From Candidatus Brockarchaeota archaeon (GTDB lineage: Archaea; Thermoproteota; EX4484-205; DTQO01), in the NCBI GenBank assembly GCA_017601265.1, contig JAFNJA010000036.1, forward strand, positions 2,007 to 15,692: a stretch of DNA of 13,686 nt, read 5' to 3'. Position numbers and translations under genes: made by a program. Numbering within the stretch: the first letter of the stretch is position 1; each line of letters begins with the position of its first letter. Below are positions 1-7,027 of this stretch, one piece after another. The notes below the pieces were generated by a model, which was not told where the DNA came from, did not search any database, and saw only the letters and a list, made by a program, of their open reading frames with translations.

Positions 1-613
1 GGAGCGTGACGCTTACCACAAGAAAGCCAAGGAGCTTGGATACAGGAGCAGGGCGGCCTTCAAGCTGCTCGAGATCTGCGGCAAGACGGGGTTGATCAAG
101 CCGGGCGATGCCGTCGTCGATCTCGGGGCAGCGCCGGGCGGTTGGCTCCAGGTCGCCTCGGAGCTCGCGGGCGATAGCGGAACCGTGGTGGGCGTCGACC
201 TGAAGCCAGTTGAGCCGATCGGGAACCCGAACGTCTCGACCGTGGTCGGCGACATAGCGGACGAGGGCGTGGAGGGCAGGATCCTGGAGTCGCTTGGGAG
301 GAAGGCGGACGTCGTCCTTTCGGACGCTTCCCCGAACCTCACGGGCGTTTGGGAGCTTGACCAGGAGAGGCAGCTCGACCTCGCCTCTTCTTCAGTCCGC
401 GTCGCCCGCGGGGTGCTGAGGGCCGGGGGCGCGATGGTGCTGAAAGCTTTCCAGGGAAGCTCCTTCAACGATCTGCTCTCGTCCCTCAAAGCGGACTTCG
501 AATCCGTGGACCTTTTCATACCGGCTGCAACGAGGAAGCGCAGCTCCGAGATCTACCTGATCTGCAAGGGCTTCCTGCCGAAGGGGTTTAGACGAACTCC
601 AAGATCTGCCTGA
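1..613 (+). CDS. rlmE: RlmE/FtsJ-family rRNA 2'-O-methyltransferase (5' end outside window)
   Basis: The reading frame is already open at base 2, so the gene starts upstream of the window. The first visible residues, ERDAYHKKAKELGYRSRAAF, match the family N-terminal motif RDxYYxxAKxxGYRSRAAxKL. Next comes the SAM-binding motif I, VDLGAAPGGW. The four catalytic positions of the RrmJ/FtsJ family are all visible in order: Lys in RAAFKLLE, Asp in VVLSDASPN, Lys in MVLKAFQG, and Glu in RSSEIYLICKGF. The family uses SAM to methylate a ribose 2'-OH of rRNA; in bacteria the target is 23S rRNA in the 50S subunit. The archaeal target here is inferred. A possible internal TTG start at position 92 is not the real start, because it would remove the catalytic lysine region. 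The last 26 bases overlap the 3' end of the convergent trm1 gene. The C-terminal tail after the catalytic Glu is short, and no TRAM domain is visible in the window; an N-terminal one cannot be excluded. Confidence 0.93.
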   Translation, partial: ERDAYHKKAKELGYRSRAAFKLLEICGKTGLIKPGDAVVDLGAAPGGWLQVASELAGDSGTVVGVDLKPVEPIGNPNVSTVVGDIADEGVEGRILESLGRKADVVLSDASPNLTGVWELDQERQLDLASSSVRVARGVLRAGGAMVLKAFQGSSFNDLLSSLKADFESVDLFIPAATRKRSSEIYLICKGFLPKGFRRTPRSA

Positions 614-1763
614 TGTCCGCCCTCGTTTTGATGGCGTTCTCGTCGAGGGCGGCCGCGCACGCCTCTATGCCCGCCGACCTCATCTCCCTGAGCAGCCGCT
701 CCCTGCTCGGAGGGGGTTTGCGGCAGTATTGGGAGATCCTGGGGATCGGGTAGCTTCCTAGGATTTCGGTGTCTTCGATCGAAAGCGCGTTGAGCATCTT
801 CCTTGCCCTGGGCTCCAGCAAGCCCCCCTCCGCCTGGGCGAGCATCGATCGAGCGAGCGACGGATCCGAGTGCCTCCCCAGCCACGTCGGGCCGGCCAGG
901 TCCATCTCCTTCCCGCACACGGGGCAAGCGAGCCCGCCCATTTCAGCGAGTTCGGGCCTTCTCAAGCCTCGCCTGTAAAAGCAACGTTTGCAGTAGGCGA
1001 CGTGCCCGGTCAGCGCGATCGCCTTTGCCGCTTCCCTGTTCCCCCCCTTCAACCGGCAATAGACCCTCACGTAATGCCTCGAAGCGTAGGAGAGGAGCGG
1101 CTCGGCTCCGCGCCCCGCCCTCGCCGCCGCCGCCACAATCGCGTAGATCAAAAGCCTCGCGGCGAACTCCTTCGGGAAAACAGTCTTGGTCGACCAGCCT
1201 CCGTACCTCGCGGCAGCTTTCTCCGGGTACACGCCGCACAGCGTGGCGGTGTCGGTGGCGGTGACCGCCAAGGTACCTCCGTCCTTCACGGCCCGGATAG
1301 AGCTTTCCAAGAAAGGGGAAGGCGAGCCGAAGGGATCGAGGTCCAGGTAGCTGAAGCCCGAGCCGTGGGCGAAGTTGAAGGCGTTCGCGTCCCGGTTCTC
1401 GACCGTCACCGCCTCCCCGACCCCGTTCCTCCGCGCGTTCAAAGCGGCGATCCTGGCGGCTTCCCTCGAGGCGTCGTTGACCCAAGCGTGCTCCGCCCCG
1501 GCCTCCAGCACGGCCCTTATCCCCCTCACCCCTGTTCCAGTCATCGGCTCCCCGAAGAGGGCGCCCCTCCCGGATTCTCTGCGAATTTGTCTTAGAAAAG
1601 CGATCGCCACGTCCCTGTTTTCCTTCATGAGCGGGTTGTAGAAAACCGGGGCCCTCGAAGGCACGTACTCGTTCGGGCCTTGCCTGTAGGTTTCGAGCTT
1701 CGGGACGAGCAACGACGCGAGCCCTTCCCTTACCTCTTCGACTTCGAAGCCGGCCTGCCCCAT
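588..1763 (-). CDS. trm1: tRNA (guanine26-N2)-dimethyltransferase Trm1
   Basis: This 391-residue protein is of usual archaeal Trm1 length. In the family it uses SAM to make N2-methyl- and N2,N2-dimethylguanosine at position 26 of tRNA. Near the N-terminus, FYNPLMKENRD (about 41-51) is the Trm1 motif that precedes the SAM fold. GEPMTGTGVRGIR (about 71-83) is the SAM-binding glycine loop, and YLDLDPFGSP (about 139-148) is the family-specific catalytic motif. GTLAVTATDTATLCGVYP (about 163-180) is also diagnostic. The C-terminal domain carries two Cys pairs, C258/C261 and C280/C283, consistent with a zinc site. The ATG at 1763 begins MGQAGFEVEE and lies about 34 bp downstream of a TATA-like box at 1793-1802. 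The gene is divergent from the geranylgeranyl reductase and overlaps the end of rlmE tail to tail, so two RNA-modification genes share a terminator-less junction. The assignment is essentially certain. Confidence 0.96.
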   Translation of the reverse strand: MGQAGFEVEEVREGLASLLVPKLETYRQGPNEYVPSRAPVFYNPLMKENRDVAIAFLRQIRRESGRGALFGEPMTGTGVRGIRAVLEAGAEHAWVNDASREAARIAALNARRNGVGEAVTVENRDANAFNFAHGSGFSYLDLDPFGSPSPFLESSIRAVKDGGTLAVTATDTATLCGVYPEKAAARYGGWSTKTVFPKEFAARLLIYAIVAAAARAGRGAEPLLSYASRHYVRVYCRLKGGNREAAKAIALTGHVAYCKRCFYRRGLRRPELAEMGGLACPVCGKEMDLAGPTWLGRHSDPSLARSMLAQAEGGLLEPRARKMLNALSIEDTEILGSYPIPRISQYCRKPPPSRERLLREMRSAGIEACAAALDENAIKTRADIRQILEFV

Positions 1764-1777
1764 GCCCGTGCGAAAGG

Positions 1778-1786
1778 TGTATATGC
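1778..1786 (+). promoter_or_regulatory. TATA-like promoter of the geranylgeranyl reductase gene
   Basis: TGTATATGC lies about 36 bp before the TTG start at 1818. An archaeal start site about 26 bp downstream would fall near 1808-1810, giving a leader of about 10 nt. The two divergent promoters overlap within the 54-bp intergenic region, so one regulator could affect both genes (inference). Confidence 0.5.
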
Positions 1787-1792
1787 GCGGCT

Positions 1793-1802
1793 CTTATGCT
1801 TT
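1793..1802 (-). promoter_or_regulatory. TATA-like promoter of trm1
   Basis: Read on the minus strand this is AAAGCATAAG, an AT-rich island in GC-rich sequence, centred about 34 bp before the trm1 ATG at 1763. A start site 25-27 bp downstream would give a very short leader. Inferred from sequence and spacing only. Confidence 0.45.
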
Positions 1803-1817
1803 TGATCCCAGGTTGGA

Positions 1818-3158
1818 TTGAGGTACGATCTCTTGGTCGTTGGAGCCGGGTGCGCCGGCTGCATGGCCGCCTCGACGGCTTCGAAGCTTGGATTGAAGGT
1901 CCTGCTGCTCGACAGGAAGGACGAGGCCAGCATAGGCGAAAAGGTCTGCGGCGACGCCCTCGGCTCCCACCACCTCGATTCGCTCGGCCTCGCGCTTCCC
2001 AGGGAGTGTTACCATTCGACCTCGCCCGGTGTCGAGATCCACTCGCCCGACCTTAAAAGCTCCTTCGTCATAGAGGACGAAAGCTTGAGGGCCATCTCCT
2101 TGGACAGGCGCGCCTTCGGCCAGTTCCTCCTCCGGCAAGCAATTTCGGCAGGCGCGGAGCTCGTCGACAGGTTCCACGTCTCCTCCCCGATCTTCGAAGG
2201 CGGCGCTGTCGCCGGCGTGAGGGGCATCGGCAAGGACGGCGCAAGGGCTTACGGCGCGAGGGTGGTGGCGGAATGCAGCGGCACCGCGTCCGTCGTGAGG
2301 CGCGGCATTCCGGACGCTGAAATCTCGAGGCCGTTCCCGAAAGAGGACGTGATGGCTTGCTACCGAGAGGTCAGGAGGACGAAGGGCGAGGCCTTGGACC
2401 GCCTCCAGATCTACCTTGACCAGGAGAAGACCCCGGGCGGTTACGCCTGGATCTTCCCGCTTGGGGAAGGGATGGTGAACGCGGGCTTGGGCATCAGGGC
2501 GAGCGAAGGCGCGAGCCCCAAAGAGGCTTTCCTGGAGCACGTCGCGCCGATGGAGCCTCTCGCCGGTTCCACGCTGGTGAACGGCGGCGGAGGCCTGGTT
2601 CCGACGTCAAAGCCGATGGACTCGATGGTTTACGACGGCCTCATGGTCGCCGGTGACTCGGCCTCGACCGTGAGCCCGATGCACGGCGGGGGTATCGGAT
2701 CGTCGATGCTCAGCGGAAAGATCCTGGCCGAGGTCTGCGCGGAAGCGCTTTCCGCCGGCTCGGTAGAAAGGAAGGGCCTTTGGGAATACAACAAGCGGTA
2801 CATGGCGGCATACGGGGCCAAGCAAGCTTCCCTCAACGTGTTCAGGAAGTTCCTGCAGGATTCGACCAACGAGGAGATAAACTTCGGGATGGCCCACGGG
2901 ATCGTCAAGCCTTCGGACGTGCTTTTGGCAAGCAAGGTTGGAGACCTGAACCTGTCGATCACGGACAAGGCGACCAGGGCTTTCAGGGGGATCGGCAAGC
3001 TCGATTTCTTGGTCAGGTTAAGGAGGACGGCGCGCGTCATGAAGGCCGTGAAGAAGCTCTACTTGGAGTATCCGGATTTCGAGGGCTTCGCCGGCTGGGT
3101 CGCCAAGGTCAGGGCTGTCGAATCATCTCTCAAGCCGCCGAAGAAGCGGCGTAGCTGA
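1818..3158 (+). CDS. Geranylgeranyl reductase family FAD-dependent oxidoreductase (archaeal lipid saturation)
   Basis: The 446-residue product starts with MRYDLLVVGAGCAGCMAAS, a GxGxxG dinucleotide-binding motif at residues 9-14 followed by an acidic end of strand 2 (LLLDRK), typical of FAD proteins. KVCGDALG (42-49) matches the Cys-Gly-Asp motif of geranylgeranyl reductases; Cys44 corresponds to the cysteine conserved in the Sulfolobus-type enzyme. GYAWIFP (208-214) is the family YxWxFP substrate-side motif. GLMVAGDSAS with P287-M-H-G-G-G (about 274-292) is the second FAD motif. Enzymes of this family hydrogenate geranylgeranyl chains of archaeal ether lipids at the membrane. The TTG start at 1818 is forced: an in-frame TGA lies at 1803 and no ATG, GTG or TTG occurs between. 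The last 29 bases overlap the convergent pyrG gene. The basic C-terminus (PPKKRRS) may help membrane association (inference). Which prenyl lipid is the substrate is not determined. Confidence 0.9.
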   Translation: MRYDLLVVGAGCAGCMAASTASKLGLKVLLLDRKDEASIGEKVCGDALGSHHLDSLGLALPRECYHSTSPGVEIHSPDLKSSFVIEDESLRAISLDRRAFGQFLLRQAISAGAELVDRFHVSSPIFEGGAVAGVRGIGKDGARAYGARVVAECSGTASVVRRGIPDAEISRPFPKEDVMACYREVRRTKGEALDRLQIYLDQEKTPGGYAWIFPLGEGMVNAGLGIRASEGASPKEAFLEHVAPMEPLAGSTLVNGGGGLVPTSKPMDSMVYDGLMVAGDSASTVSPMHGGGIGSSMLSGKILAEVCAEALSAGSVERKGLWEYNKRYMAAYGAKQASLNVFRKFLQDSTNEEINFGMAHGIVKPSDVLLASKVGDLNLSITDKATRAFRGIGKLDFLVRLRRTARVMKAVKKLYLEYPDFEGFAGWVAKVRAVESSLKPPKKRRS

Positions 3159-4794
3159 AACCCCTTGAAACCTTCAGCGCCTTCATGCCAAGCTTCTTCG
3201 AAAGCGCGGCCTTCACGAAGCCGTAGTAGGCAGGGTCCGGCCTGCCCGGCCTGCTCTTGAACTCCGGATGGTACTGGGTCGCGAAAAAGAAGAACTTCCC
3301 GGGAAGCTCTAAGATCTCCATCCTCTTCCCGTCCCTGTCGTAACCCGAGAACCTCAGCCCGCGCTCGACGAGCCTCCCCTTAAGGGAGGGGTTGACCTCG
3401 TACCTGTGCCTGTGCCTCTCGTATATCTCCTCCCTCCCGTAAAGCTTGTAGGCGAGCGTGCCCTTCTCCACGACCACCGGGGACGCGCCGAGCCTCATGG
3501 TGGCCCCGAGAGACCCTATCCCCTTCTGTTCCGCCATGAGGTCGATCACCGGGTAAGGCGTGCGCGGATCCACCTCCGTGGAGTTTGCCGACCCCATGAG
3601 CGCTACGTTCCTCGCGAACTCAACGACAGAGAGCTGAAAACCGAAGCAGACTCCTAAAAACGGCACGTCGCGCTTCCTCGCGTACTCTATCGCCTTTACC
3701 TTACCCTCCGCGCCCCTCGTCCCGAAGCCGCCTGGGACGATGATGCCGTCGGAAGCGCGCAGGCGCTCGGACGCCCCGGACTCCTCCAGCTCCTCGGCCT
3801 CGACCAGTTCGACGTCTACGCCGGCGTTGCAAACTCCTCCGGCGTGCCTCAAGGCCTCCAGGACGCTCATGTAGCTGTCGGCCAGCCCCGCGTACTTCCC
3901 GACAAGCGAGATCCTGACCCGGTACCTGGGTTCCATCAAGGGCTTCACCACCCTCCTCCAAGGCCGCCAATCGGGCTTGCGGTCCTCGAGGCCAAGCTTC
4001 TCGCAAACCTTCGATCCCAAGCCCTGCTTGTCGAGGCTCTCGGGTAAGAGGTAGATCGAAGGGAGGTTCGGGGAGGAGAAGACGGAATCTTCCGGGACGC
4101 TCGCGAACAGGGCGATCTTCGCCCTCAGCTCGCCCGGGAGGACGTTCCTCGTCCTTGCGATCACTATGTCGGGCTGTATCCCGATCCTCCTCAGCTCCTG
4201 CACGCTGTGCTGCAACGGCTTGCTCTTCGCCTCTCCGGTCGAGTCGAGGACCGGCACGAGGGCGACGTGAACGAAAGTCGTGTCTCTGGCCGGCAGCTGC
4301 AGGCTCAACTGCCTCGCCGCCTCGAGGAAAGGAGCCCCTTCTATGTCGCCAACGGTCCCGCCCACTTCGACCAACGAAACGTCGACCTTGCCGTTCTCAG
4401 CGGCCTCCACGATCCTCCTCTTGATCTCGTCCGTGACGTGGGGGATTATCTGGACGCATTTTCCCAAAAATTCCCCCTTCCTCTCCATCTCGATCACCTT
4501 CCAGTAGATCTGCCCGGTCGTTATGCTGTGGCCTTTGGAGACGTTCCTGTCGAGCATCCTCTCGTAGCTGCCGATGTCGAGGTCCGTCTCTCCCCCGTCC
4601 TCGGTCACGAAGACCTCCCCGTGCATGTACGGGTTCATCGTCCCGCTGTCGAAGTTCAAGTACGGGTCGATCTTCGTCGCCGTGACCTCATACCCCCTCG
4701 CTTGCAGTATCTTCCCAATCGAGGCGGTCACGGAGCCCTTGCCGACGGAACTCAGCACGCCGCCCGTGACGAAGACGAACTTGGAGTTTCCCAT
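3130..4794 (-). CDS. pyrG: CTP synthase (glutamine-hydrolysing)
   Basis: This 554-residue protein is the full length expected for CTP synthase, which aminates UTP to CTP using ATP and glutamine, the last step of de novo CTP synthesis in the cytoplasm. The N-terminal synthetase domain begins FVFVTGGVLSSVGKG with the P-loop-like ATP site (Lys19). It then shows KIDPYLNFDSGTMNPYMHGE, the acidic metal site near D71-D73 (TDLDIGSYERM), and EVGGTVGDIE (143-152), which lies in the UTP/ATP region. The C-terminal class-I glutamine amidotransferase domain has PGGFGTRG (354-361), the nucleophile elbow FLGVCFGFQ with Cys383, and the catalytic pair His509/Glu511 in QYHPEF. All catalytic residues I can check are present. 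The ATG at 4794 is about 32 bp from a TATA-like box. The gene is monocistronic, divergent from the GlmU-like gene, and overlaps the geranylgeranyl reductase 3' end. Confidence 0.98.
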   Translation of the reverse strand: MGNSKFVFVTGGVLSSVGKGSVTASIGKILQARGYEVTATKIDPYLNFDSGTMNPYMHGEVFVTEDGGETDLDIGSYERMLDRNVSKGHSITTGQIYWKVIEMERKGEFLGKCVQIIPHVTDEIKRRIVEAAENGKVDVSLVEVGGTVGDIEGAPFLEAARQLSLQLPARDTTFVHVALVPVLDSTGEAKSKPLQHSVQELRRIGIQPDIVIARTRNVLPGELRAKIALFASVPEDSVFSSPNLPSIYLLPESLDKQGLGSKVCEKLGLEDRKPDWRPWRRVVKPLMEPRYRVRISLVGKYAGLADSYMSVLEALRHAGGVCNAGVDVELVEAEELEESGASERLRASDGIIVPGGFGTRGAEGKVKAIEYARKRDVPFLGVCFGFQLSVVEFARNVALMGSANSTEVDPRTPYPVIDLMAEQKGIGSLGATMRLGASPVVVEKGTLAYKLYGREEIYERHRHRYEVNPSLKGRLVERGLRFSGYDRDGKRMEILELPGKFFFFATQYHPEFKSRPGRPDPAYYGFVKAALSKKLGMKALKVSRGFSYAASSAA

Positions 4795-4822
4795 CCCGGA
4801 ACGAAGCGAGCTTACCTAGCTC

Positions 4823-4830
4823 CCTTTTGA
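4823..4830 (-). promoter_or_regulatory. Possible TATA-like promoter of pyrG
   Basis: On the minus strand this reads TCAAAAGG, with a second A-rich run (CCAAAAACC, about 4831-4839) just upstream. It is centred about 32 bp from the pyrG ATG. It is weaker than the other boxes in the window and is supported mainly by spacing. Confidence 0.35.
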
Positions 4831-4916
4831 GGTTTTTGGCCTTCGGAACTTCCGCTTTACCGGCTGCCGCTCGCGAGCCGCGCGGAAAGCTACCGAGAGG
4901 GCACCCTTCCGATAAA

Positions 4917-4925
4917 GTTTTTAAC
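4917..4925 (+). promoter_or_regulatory. TATA-like promoter of the GlmU-like gene
   Basis: GTTTTTAAC follows an A-rich stretch (GATAAA, 4911-4916) that could serve as a BRE. It is centred about 40 bp before the ATG at 4961, predicting a start near 4947 and a leader of about 14 nt. A 10-bp palindrome, GCTCGCGAGC, lies upstream at 4869-4878 in the 166-bp divergent region. Confidence 0.55.
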
Positions 4926-4960
4926 GCTTCTCTTCAGTCCACCACACGACCAGATGCATA

Positions 4961-6253
4961 ATGCGCGAATTGCAAGTCGCGATCTTCGAAGATTACGCGT
5001 GCGAGAATTTCCTGCCCCTGACCCACACCCGCCCGGCTTTCGACCTGGTGTGCGGCGCCGCGACGTTAAGGTCCAGGATCTCGAACCTTTTCCGCGGATC
5101 TGAACCGCTCCTCTTCGCCAGGAACCATTTGGCAGCGTACCTAGAGTCGAAGGAAAAGGTCCACGTAAACAGGCCGGAGATGATATCCAACGCCACCCTC
5201 TTCCTGAACGGCCTCCTCATCCTGACGAAGCGCTTGGCCGGCGCGCTGCCCAAGGTCCCTGAGGGTCAGGTTGGCGTGAAAGAAGGCCGGCTCGTATACG
5301 CGTGCTTCGGCCCCGAGAGGGCGAGGGAGTTCGCCGCGAAGCTCTCCAAACCCTTCACCAGCCTCGACCTCTCCCAACTCGAGAGGGCCGCGACCAGCAA
5401 GGCGGAGGTTAGGGACGCCCAGCTCCTCACGTACCCGTGGGAGATCGCCAAGTTGAACGCCGAGGTTTTGAAGTCAGATTTGGCCTCGATGCAGAAGTCG
5501 AGAGCGGGGAAGGTGCACTCCAGGGCGGCCGTCCTTGGAAGGAGGAGGGACCTTTCGATCTGCTCCGGGTCGGTCATCGAACCGGGCGTCGTCATAGACA
5601 CAAGGAACGGGCCCGTCCACATAGGCCCAGGCTCGACCGTGCAATCGAACTCTTTGATCCAAGGACCCTCGTACGTCGGTTCGGGCACGCGGATCCTGCC
5701 CTTTACCTGCATCCACGGGGGTTCGAGCGTCGGGAACCGCTGCACGGTCGGAGGATGCGTGGAGAGCAGCGTAATCCACGGCTACTCGGAAGTGCGCTCG
5801 TGTTTCGTGGGTCACTCGTACGTCGGCGAGTGGGTCGACCTGGGCGCCATGACCGCCGTTTCGGAATCCAAGGACGGTTACGGGACTGTGGAGGTCAACG
5901 CCGGGGGGCAAAAGGTGGACACTGGCGAGGTTAAGGTGGGCGCCTTCTTCGGCGACTACGTCAGGGCCTCCGCAGCCACGGTCATAGCGGCGGGAAAGAA
6001 AATAGGCACGGCGTCCAGGCTGCACGGAGTGGTTACCGAAGACGTGCCAAGCTTCACGGTTTACGACAAAACCTCGGGCGGCAAGCCGACCGAAGCGGTC
6101 TTCGAGTCGGTAATCGAGGCGCAGAGGAGGATGTTCAACATGAGGAAGGTCGAGCACACGGCCGCGGACATAACTTTGCTGAAGAGCGTGTACGACCTGA
6201 CCCGCGAAGAGCGCAAGGCCGCGGGAATGGCCCAAACGCGGCCTTCGATCTAG
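4961..6253 (+). CDS. GlmU-like bifunctional sugar nucleotidyltransferase / left-handed beta-helix acyltransferase-like protein
   Basis: The 430-residue protein begins with IFEDYACENFLPLTHTRPAF and goes on with DLVCGAATLRSRI. This is the signature of the alternative GlmU-like family (NTP_transf_4 type, first recognised in Bacteroidetes) and not the classical LxxGxGTRM loop of bacterial GlmU. Residues 1 to about 180 form this nucleotidyltransferase-like half. Residues about 184-370 are hexapeptide repeats, e.g. VIEPGVVID, HIGPGSTV and YVGSGTRI, predicting a left-handed beta-helix. By family the protein would activate a sugar-1-phosphate to a UDP- or dTDP-sugar and possibly acetylate an aminosugar, feeding glycan or S-layer glycosylation in the cytoplasm. 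The segments that in homologues read GYSNKxHDGFLG and NLGAGT here read GYSEVRSCFVG (274-284) and DLGAMT (293-298), so acetyltransferase activity is doubtful. The ATG at 4961 is preceded by a good TATA box. The exact substrate is unknown. Confidence 0.8.
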   Translation: MRELQVAIFEDYACENFLPLTHTRPAFDLVCGAATLRSRISNLFRGSEPLLFARNHLAAYLESKEKVHVNRPEMISNATLFLNGLLILTKRLAGALPKVPEGQVGVKEGRLVYACFGPERAREFAAKLSKPFTSLDLSQLERAATSKAEVRDAQLLTYPWEIAKLNAEVLKSDLASMQKSRAGKVHSRAAVLGRRRDLSICSGSVIEPGVVIDTRNGPVHIGPGSTVQSNSLIQGPSYVGSGTRILPFTCIHGGSSVGNRCTVGGCVESSVIHGYSEVRSCFVGHSYVGEWVDLGAMTAVSESKDGYGTVEVNAGGQKVDTGEVKVGAFFGDYVRASAATVIAAGKKIGTASRLHGVVTEDVPSFTVYDKTSGGKPTEAVFESVIEAQRRMFNMRKVEHTAADITLLKSVYDLTREERKAAGMAQTRPSI

Positions 6254-6456
6254 GGAATGGCGCTTCATCCTAGGCAGGAGGGGTCGAAAGGCTGCATTGG
6301 AGGCGCCAAGCCAACGCCAGGATCGGCATCCGGTGATCGGGAGGGCGCGGCGGAGCTCAACCACCCGCTCACGGCGCGGCAGGCCGGCCCGGCCAGCGTG
6401 CTGGCGATGGCGCTTGGAGCCCGCACAGGAAGGTTTCAAATCCGCATGGCGAGAGG

Positions 6457-6489
6457 CCTGGATTATGACGCTTTACTGCCAAATCCAGG
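6457..6489. repeat. Perfect 8-bp inverted repeat (hairpin) upstream of the CdvA-like gene
   Basis: CCTGGATT (6457-6464) pairs perfectly with AATCCAGG (6482-6489) around a 17-base loop. It lies about 40-70 bp before the TATA box at 6529. It could be an operator, the 5' end of a short transcript from the weak TATA-like element at 6432-6441, or an end signal for the upstream gene. Nothing in the sequence decides between these. Confidence 0.5.
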
Positions 6490-6528
6490 GGCTTTTCCAT
6501 TGCTTCCCCGTATCAAACCTCCATTACT

Positions 6529-6538
6529 GTTAAATATA
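6529..6538 (+). promoter_or_regulatory. TATA-like promoter of the CdvA-like gene
   Basis: GTTAAATATA is the clearest TATA box in the window. Its centre is 22 bp before TTG 6555 but 37 bp before TTG 6570. Every other gene with a recognisable nearby box here has 30-40 bp, so the spacing favours 6570 as the start. Confidence 0.65.
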
Positions 6539-6569
6539 CCTCCTTCCATAACGCTTGAAAGAGCCAACT

Positions 6570-7025
6570 TTGTTCGCGTGGGAAGTGGATTTCGAGGACG
6601 TCGTGAAGCAGATCAACGTCTCGGCCAAGAGGTTGAAGGCGTTAAACGAGCTGGGCAAGCAGGGTAAGGTCTCGCAAGCGACCCTCGATTTCCTGAGGAA
6701 GGACTTCGAGCAAGCGGTGAAGAGCGCGGAAGCGAGGAAGAACGAGATGATGAACCGGCTGGCTTCGAAGCTCAGCGAGCTCAAGGATCAAGCAGGGCTG
6801 CTTGAGAAGTGCCTGACCTCGACCGAGGTCAGGTTCGTTTCGGGCGAGATCAAGGAGGACAGGTACAACAAAGTCGCCGAAGCCCTGAAGCTCGGACTCG
6901 AGGAAACCCTGAACGAACTCGAGAGCGTCCAGGAAGCGATCATGATACTCTCAAAGTCGGGCGCCCGGGAGGAAAGCGCGAGCTACGAAGAGAGCACGAG
7001 CCCCAGGACCATCACGATCGAGTGA
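6570..7025 (+). CDS. CdvA-like coiled-coil protein (possible ESCRT/Cdv division component), no PRC barrel
   Basis: The product of about 151 residues is almost entirely heptad-rich and charged, hence predicted coiled coil. It runs from VDFEDVVKQINVSAKRLKAL through RYNKVAEALKLGLEETLNEL. The pattern AKRLKALNELGKQGKVS, a second helix, and then RFVSGEIKEDRY resembles the coiled-coil part of crenarchaeal CdvA (ARKRLRALDELxxxxEIS ... YMAGEL), as I recall it. CdvA recruits ESCRT-III (CdvB) to the membrane at the division site. Unlike CdvA, there is no N-terminal PRC-barrel domain. The C-terminus is a flexible acidic Ser/Glu-rich linker ending in RTITIE, a beta-prone tail that could act like the ESCRT-III-binding tail of CdvA (inference). 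In-frame TTG codons at 6555 and 6570 are both possible; an in-frame TAA lies at 6549. I prefer 6570 by promoter spacing; 6555 would add five residues. It ends two bases from the convergent arcadin-like gene. It could alternatively be an unrelated structural coiled coil. Confidence 0.6.
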   Translation: MFAWEVDFEDVVKQINVSAKRLKALNELGKQGKVSQATLDFLRKDFEQAVKSAEARKNEMMNRLASKLSELKDQAGLLEKCLTSTEVRFVSGEIKEDRYNKVAEALKLGLEETLNELESVQEAIMILSKSGAREESASYEESTSPRTITIE

Positions 7026-7027
7026 GC

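Larger units (their letters stand above)
6254..6569. other. Non-coding interval: GC-rich block, hairpin, then promoter region
   Basis: No credible gene was found in this 316-bp gap. Open frames run through it, but their composition is low-complexity and they overlap the next gene in another frame. The first 170 bases are very GC-rich and hold small hairpins: GGAT-CGGC-ATCC at 6320-6331, GAGC/GCTC at 6353-6370 and GCCAG-CGTG-CTGGC at 6392-6405. I could not fold it into a tRNA, 5S or RNase P RNA. The last 130 bases are AT-richer and carry a weak TATA-like element (GGTTTCAAAT, about 6432-6441), a perfect 8-bp inverted repeat, and the promoter of the CdvA-like gene. Confidence 0.5.

Noticed and set aside
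870..1595. Open frame of 241 codons on the plus strand inside trm1
   Set aside because: It is antisense to trm1, which has all family motifs; its composition is Pro- and Arg-rich without domain features.
5474..6439. Open frame of 321 codons on the minus strand across the GlmU-like gene
   Set aside because: It is antisense to a gene with clear family motifs. Its translation is rich in Arg, Gly and His with no recognisable motif, as expected from GC-rich codon shadows.
6421..6450. Possible tRNA T-arm (AGGTTTCAAATCC)
   Set aside because: One base too many between G53 and the TTCAAAT-like loop, no matching stem, and no D-arm, anticodon arm or acceptor stem on either side.
6257..6667. Open frame of 136 codons from the end of the GlmU-like gene into the CdvA-like gene
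   Set aside because: It overlaps the CdvA-like gene in another frame, spans that gene's TATA box, and its translation shows no ordered pattern.
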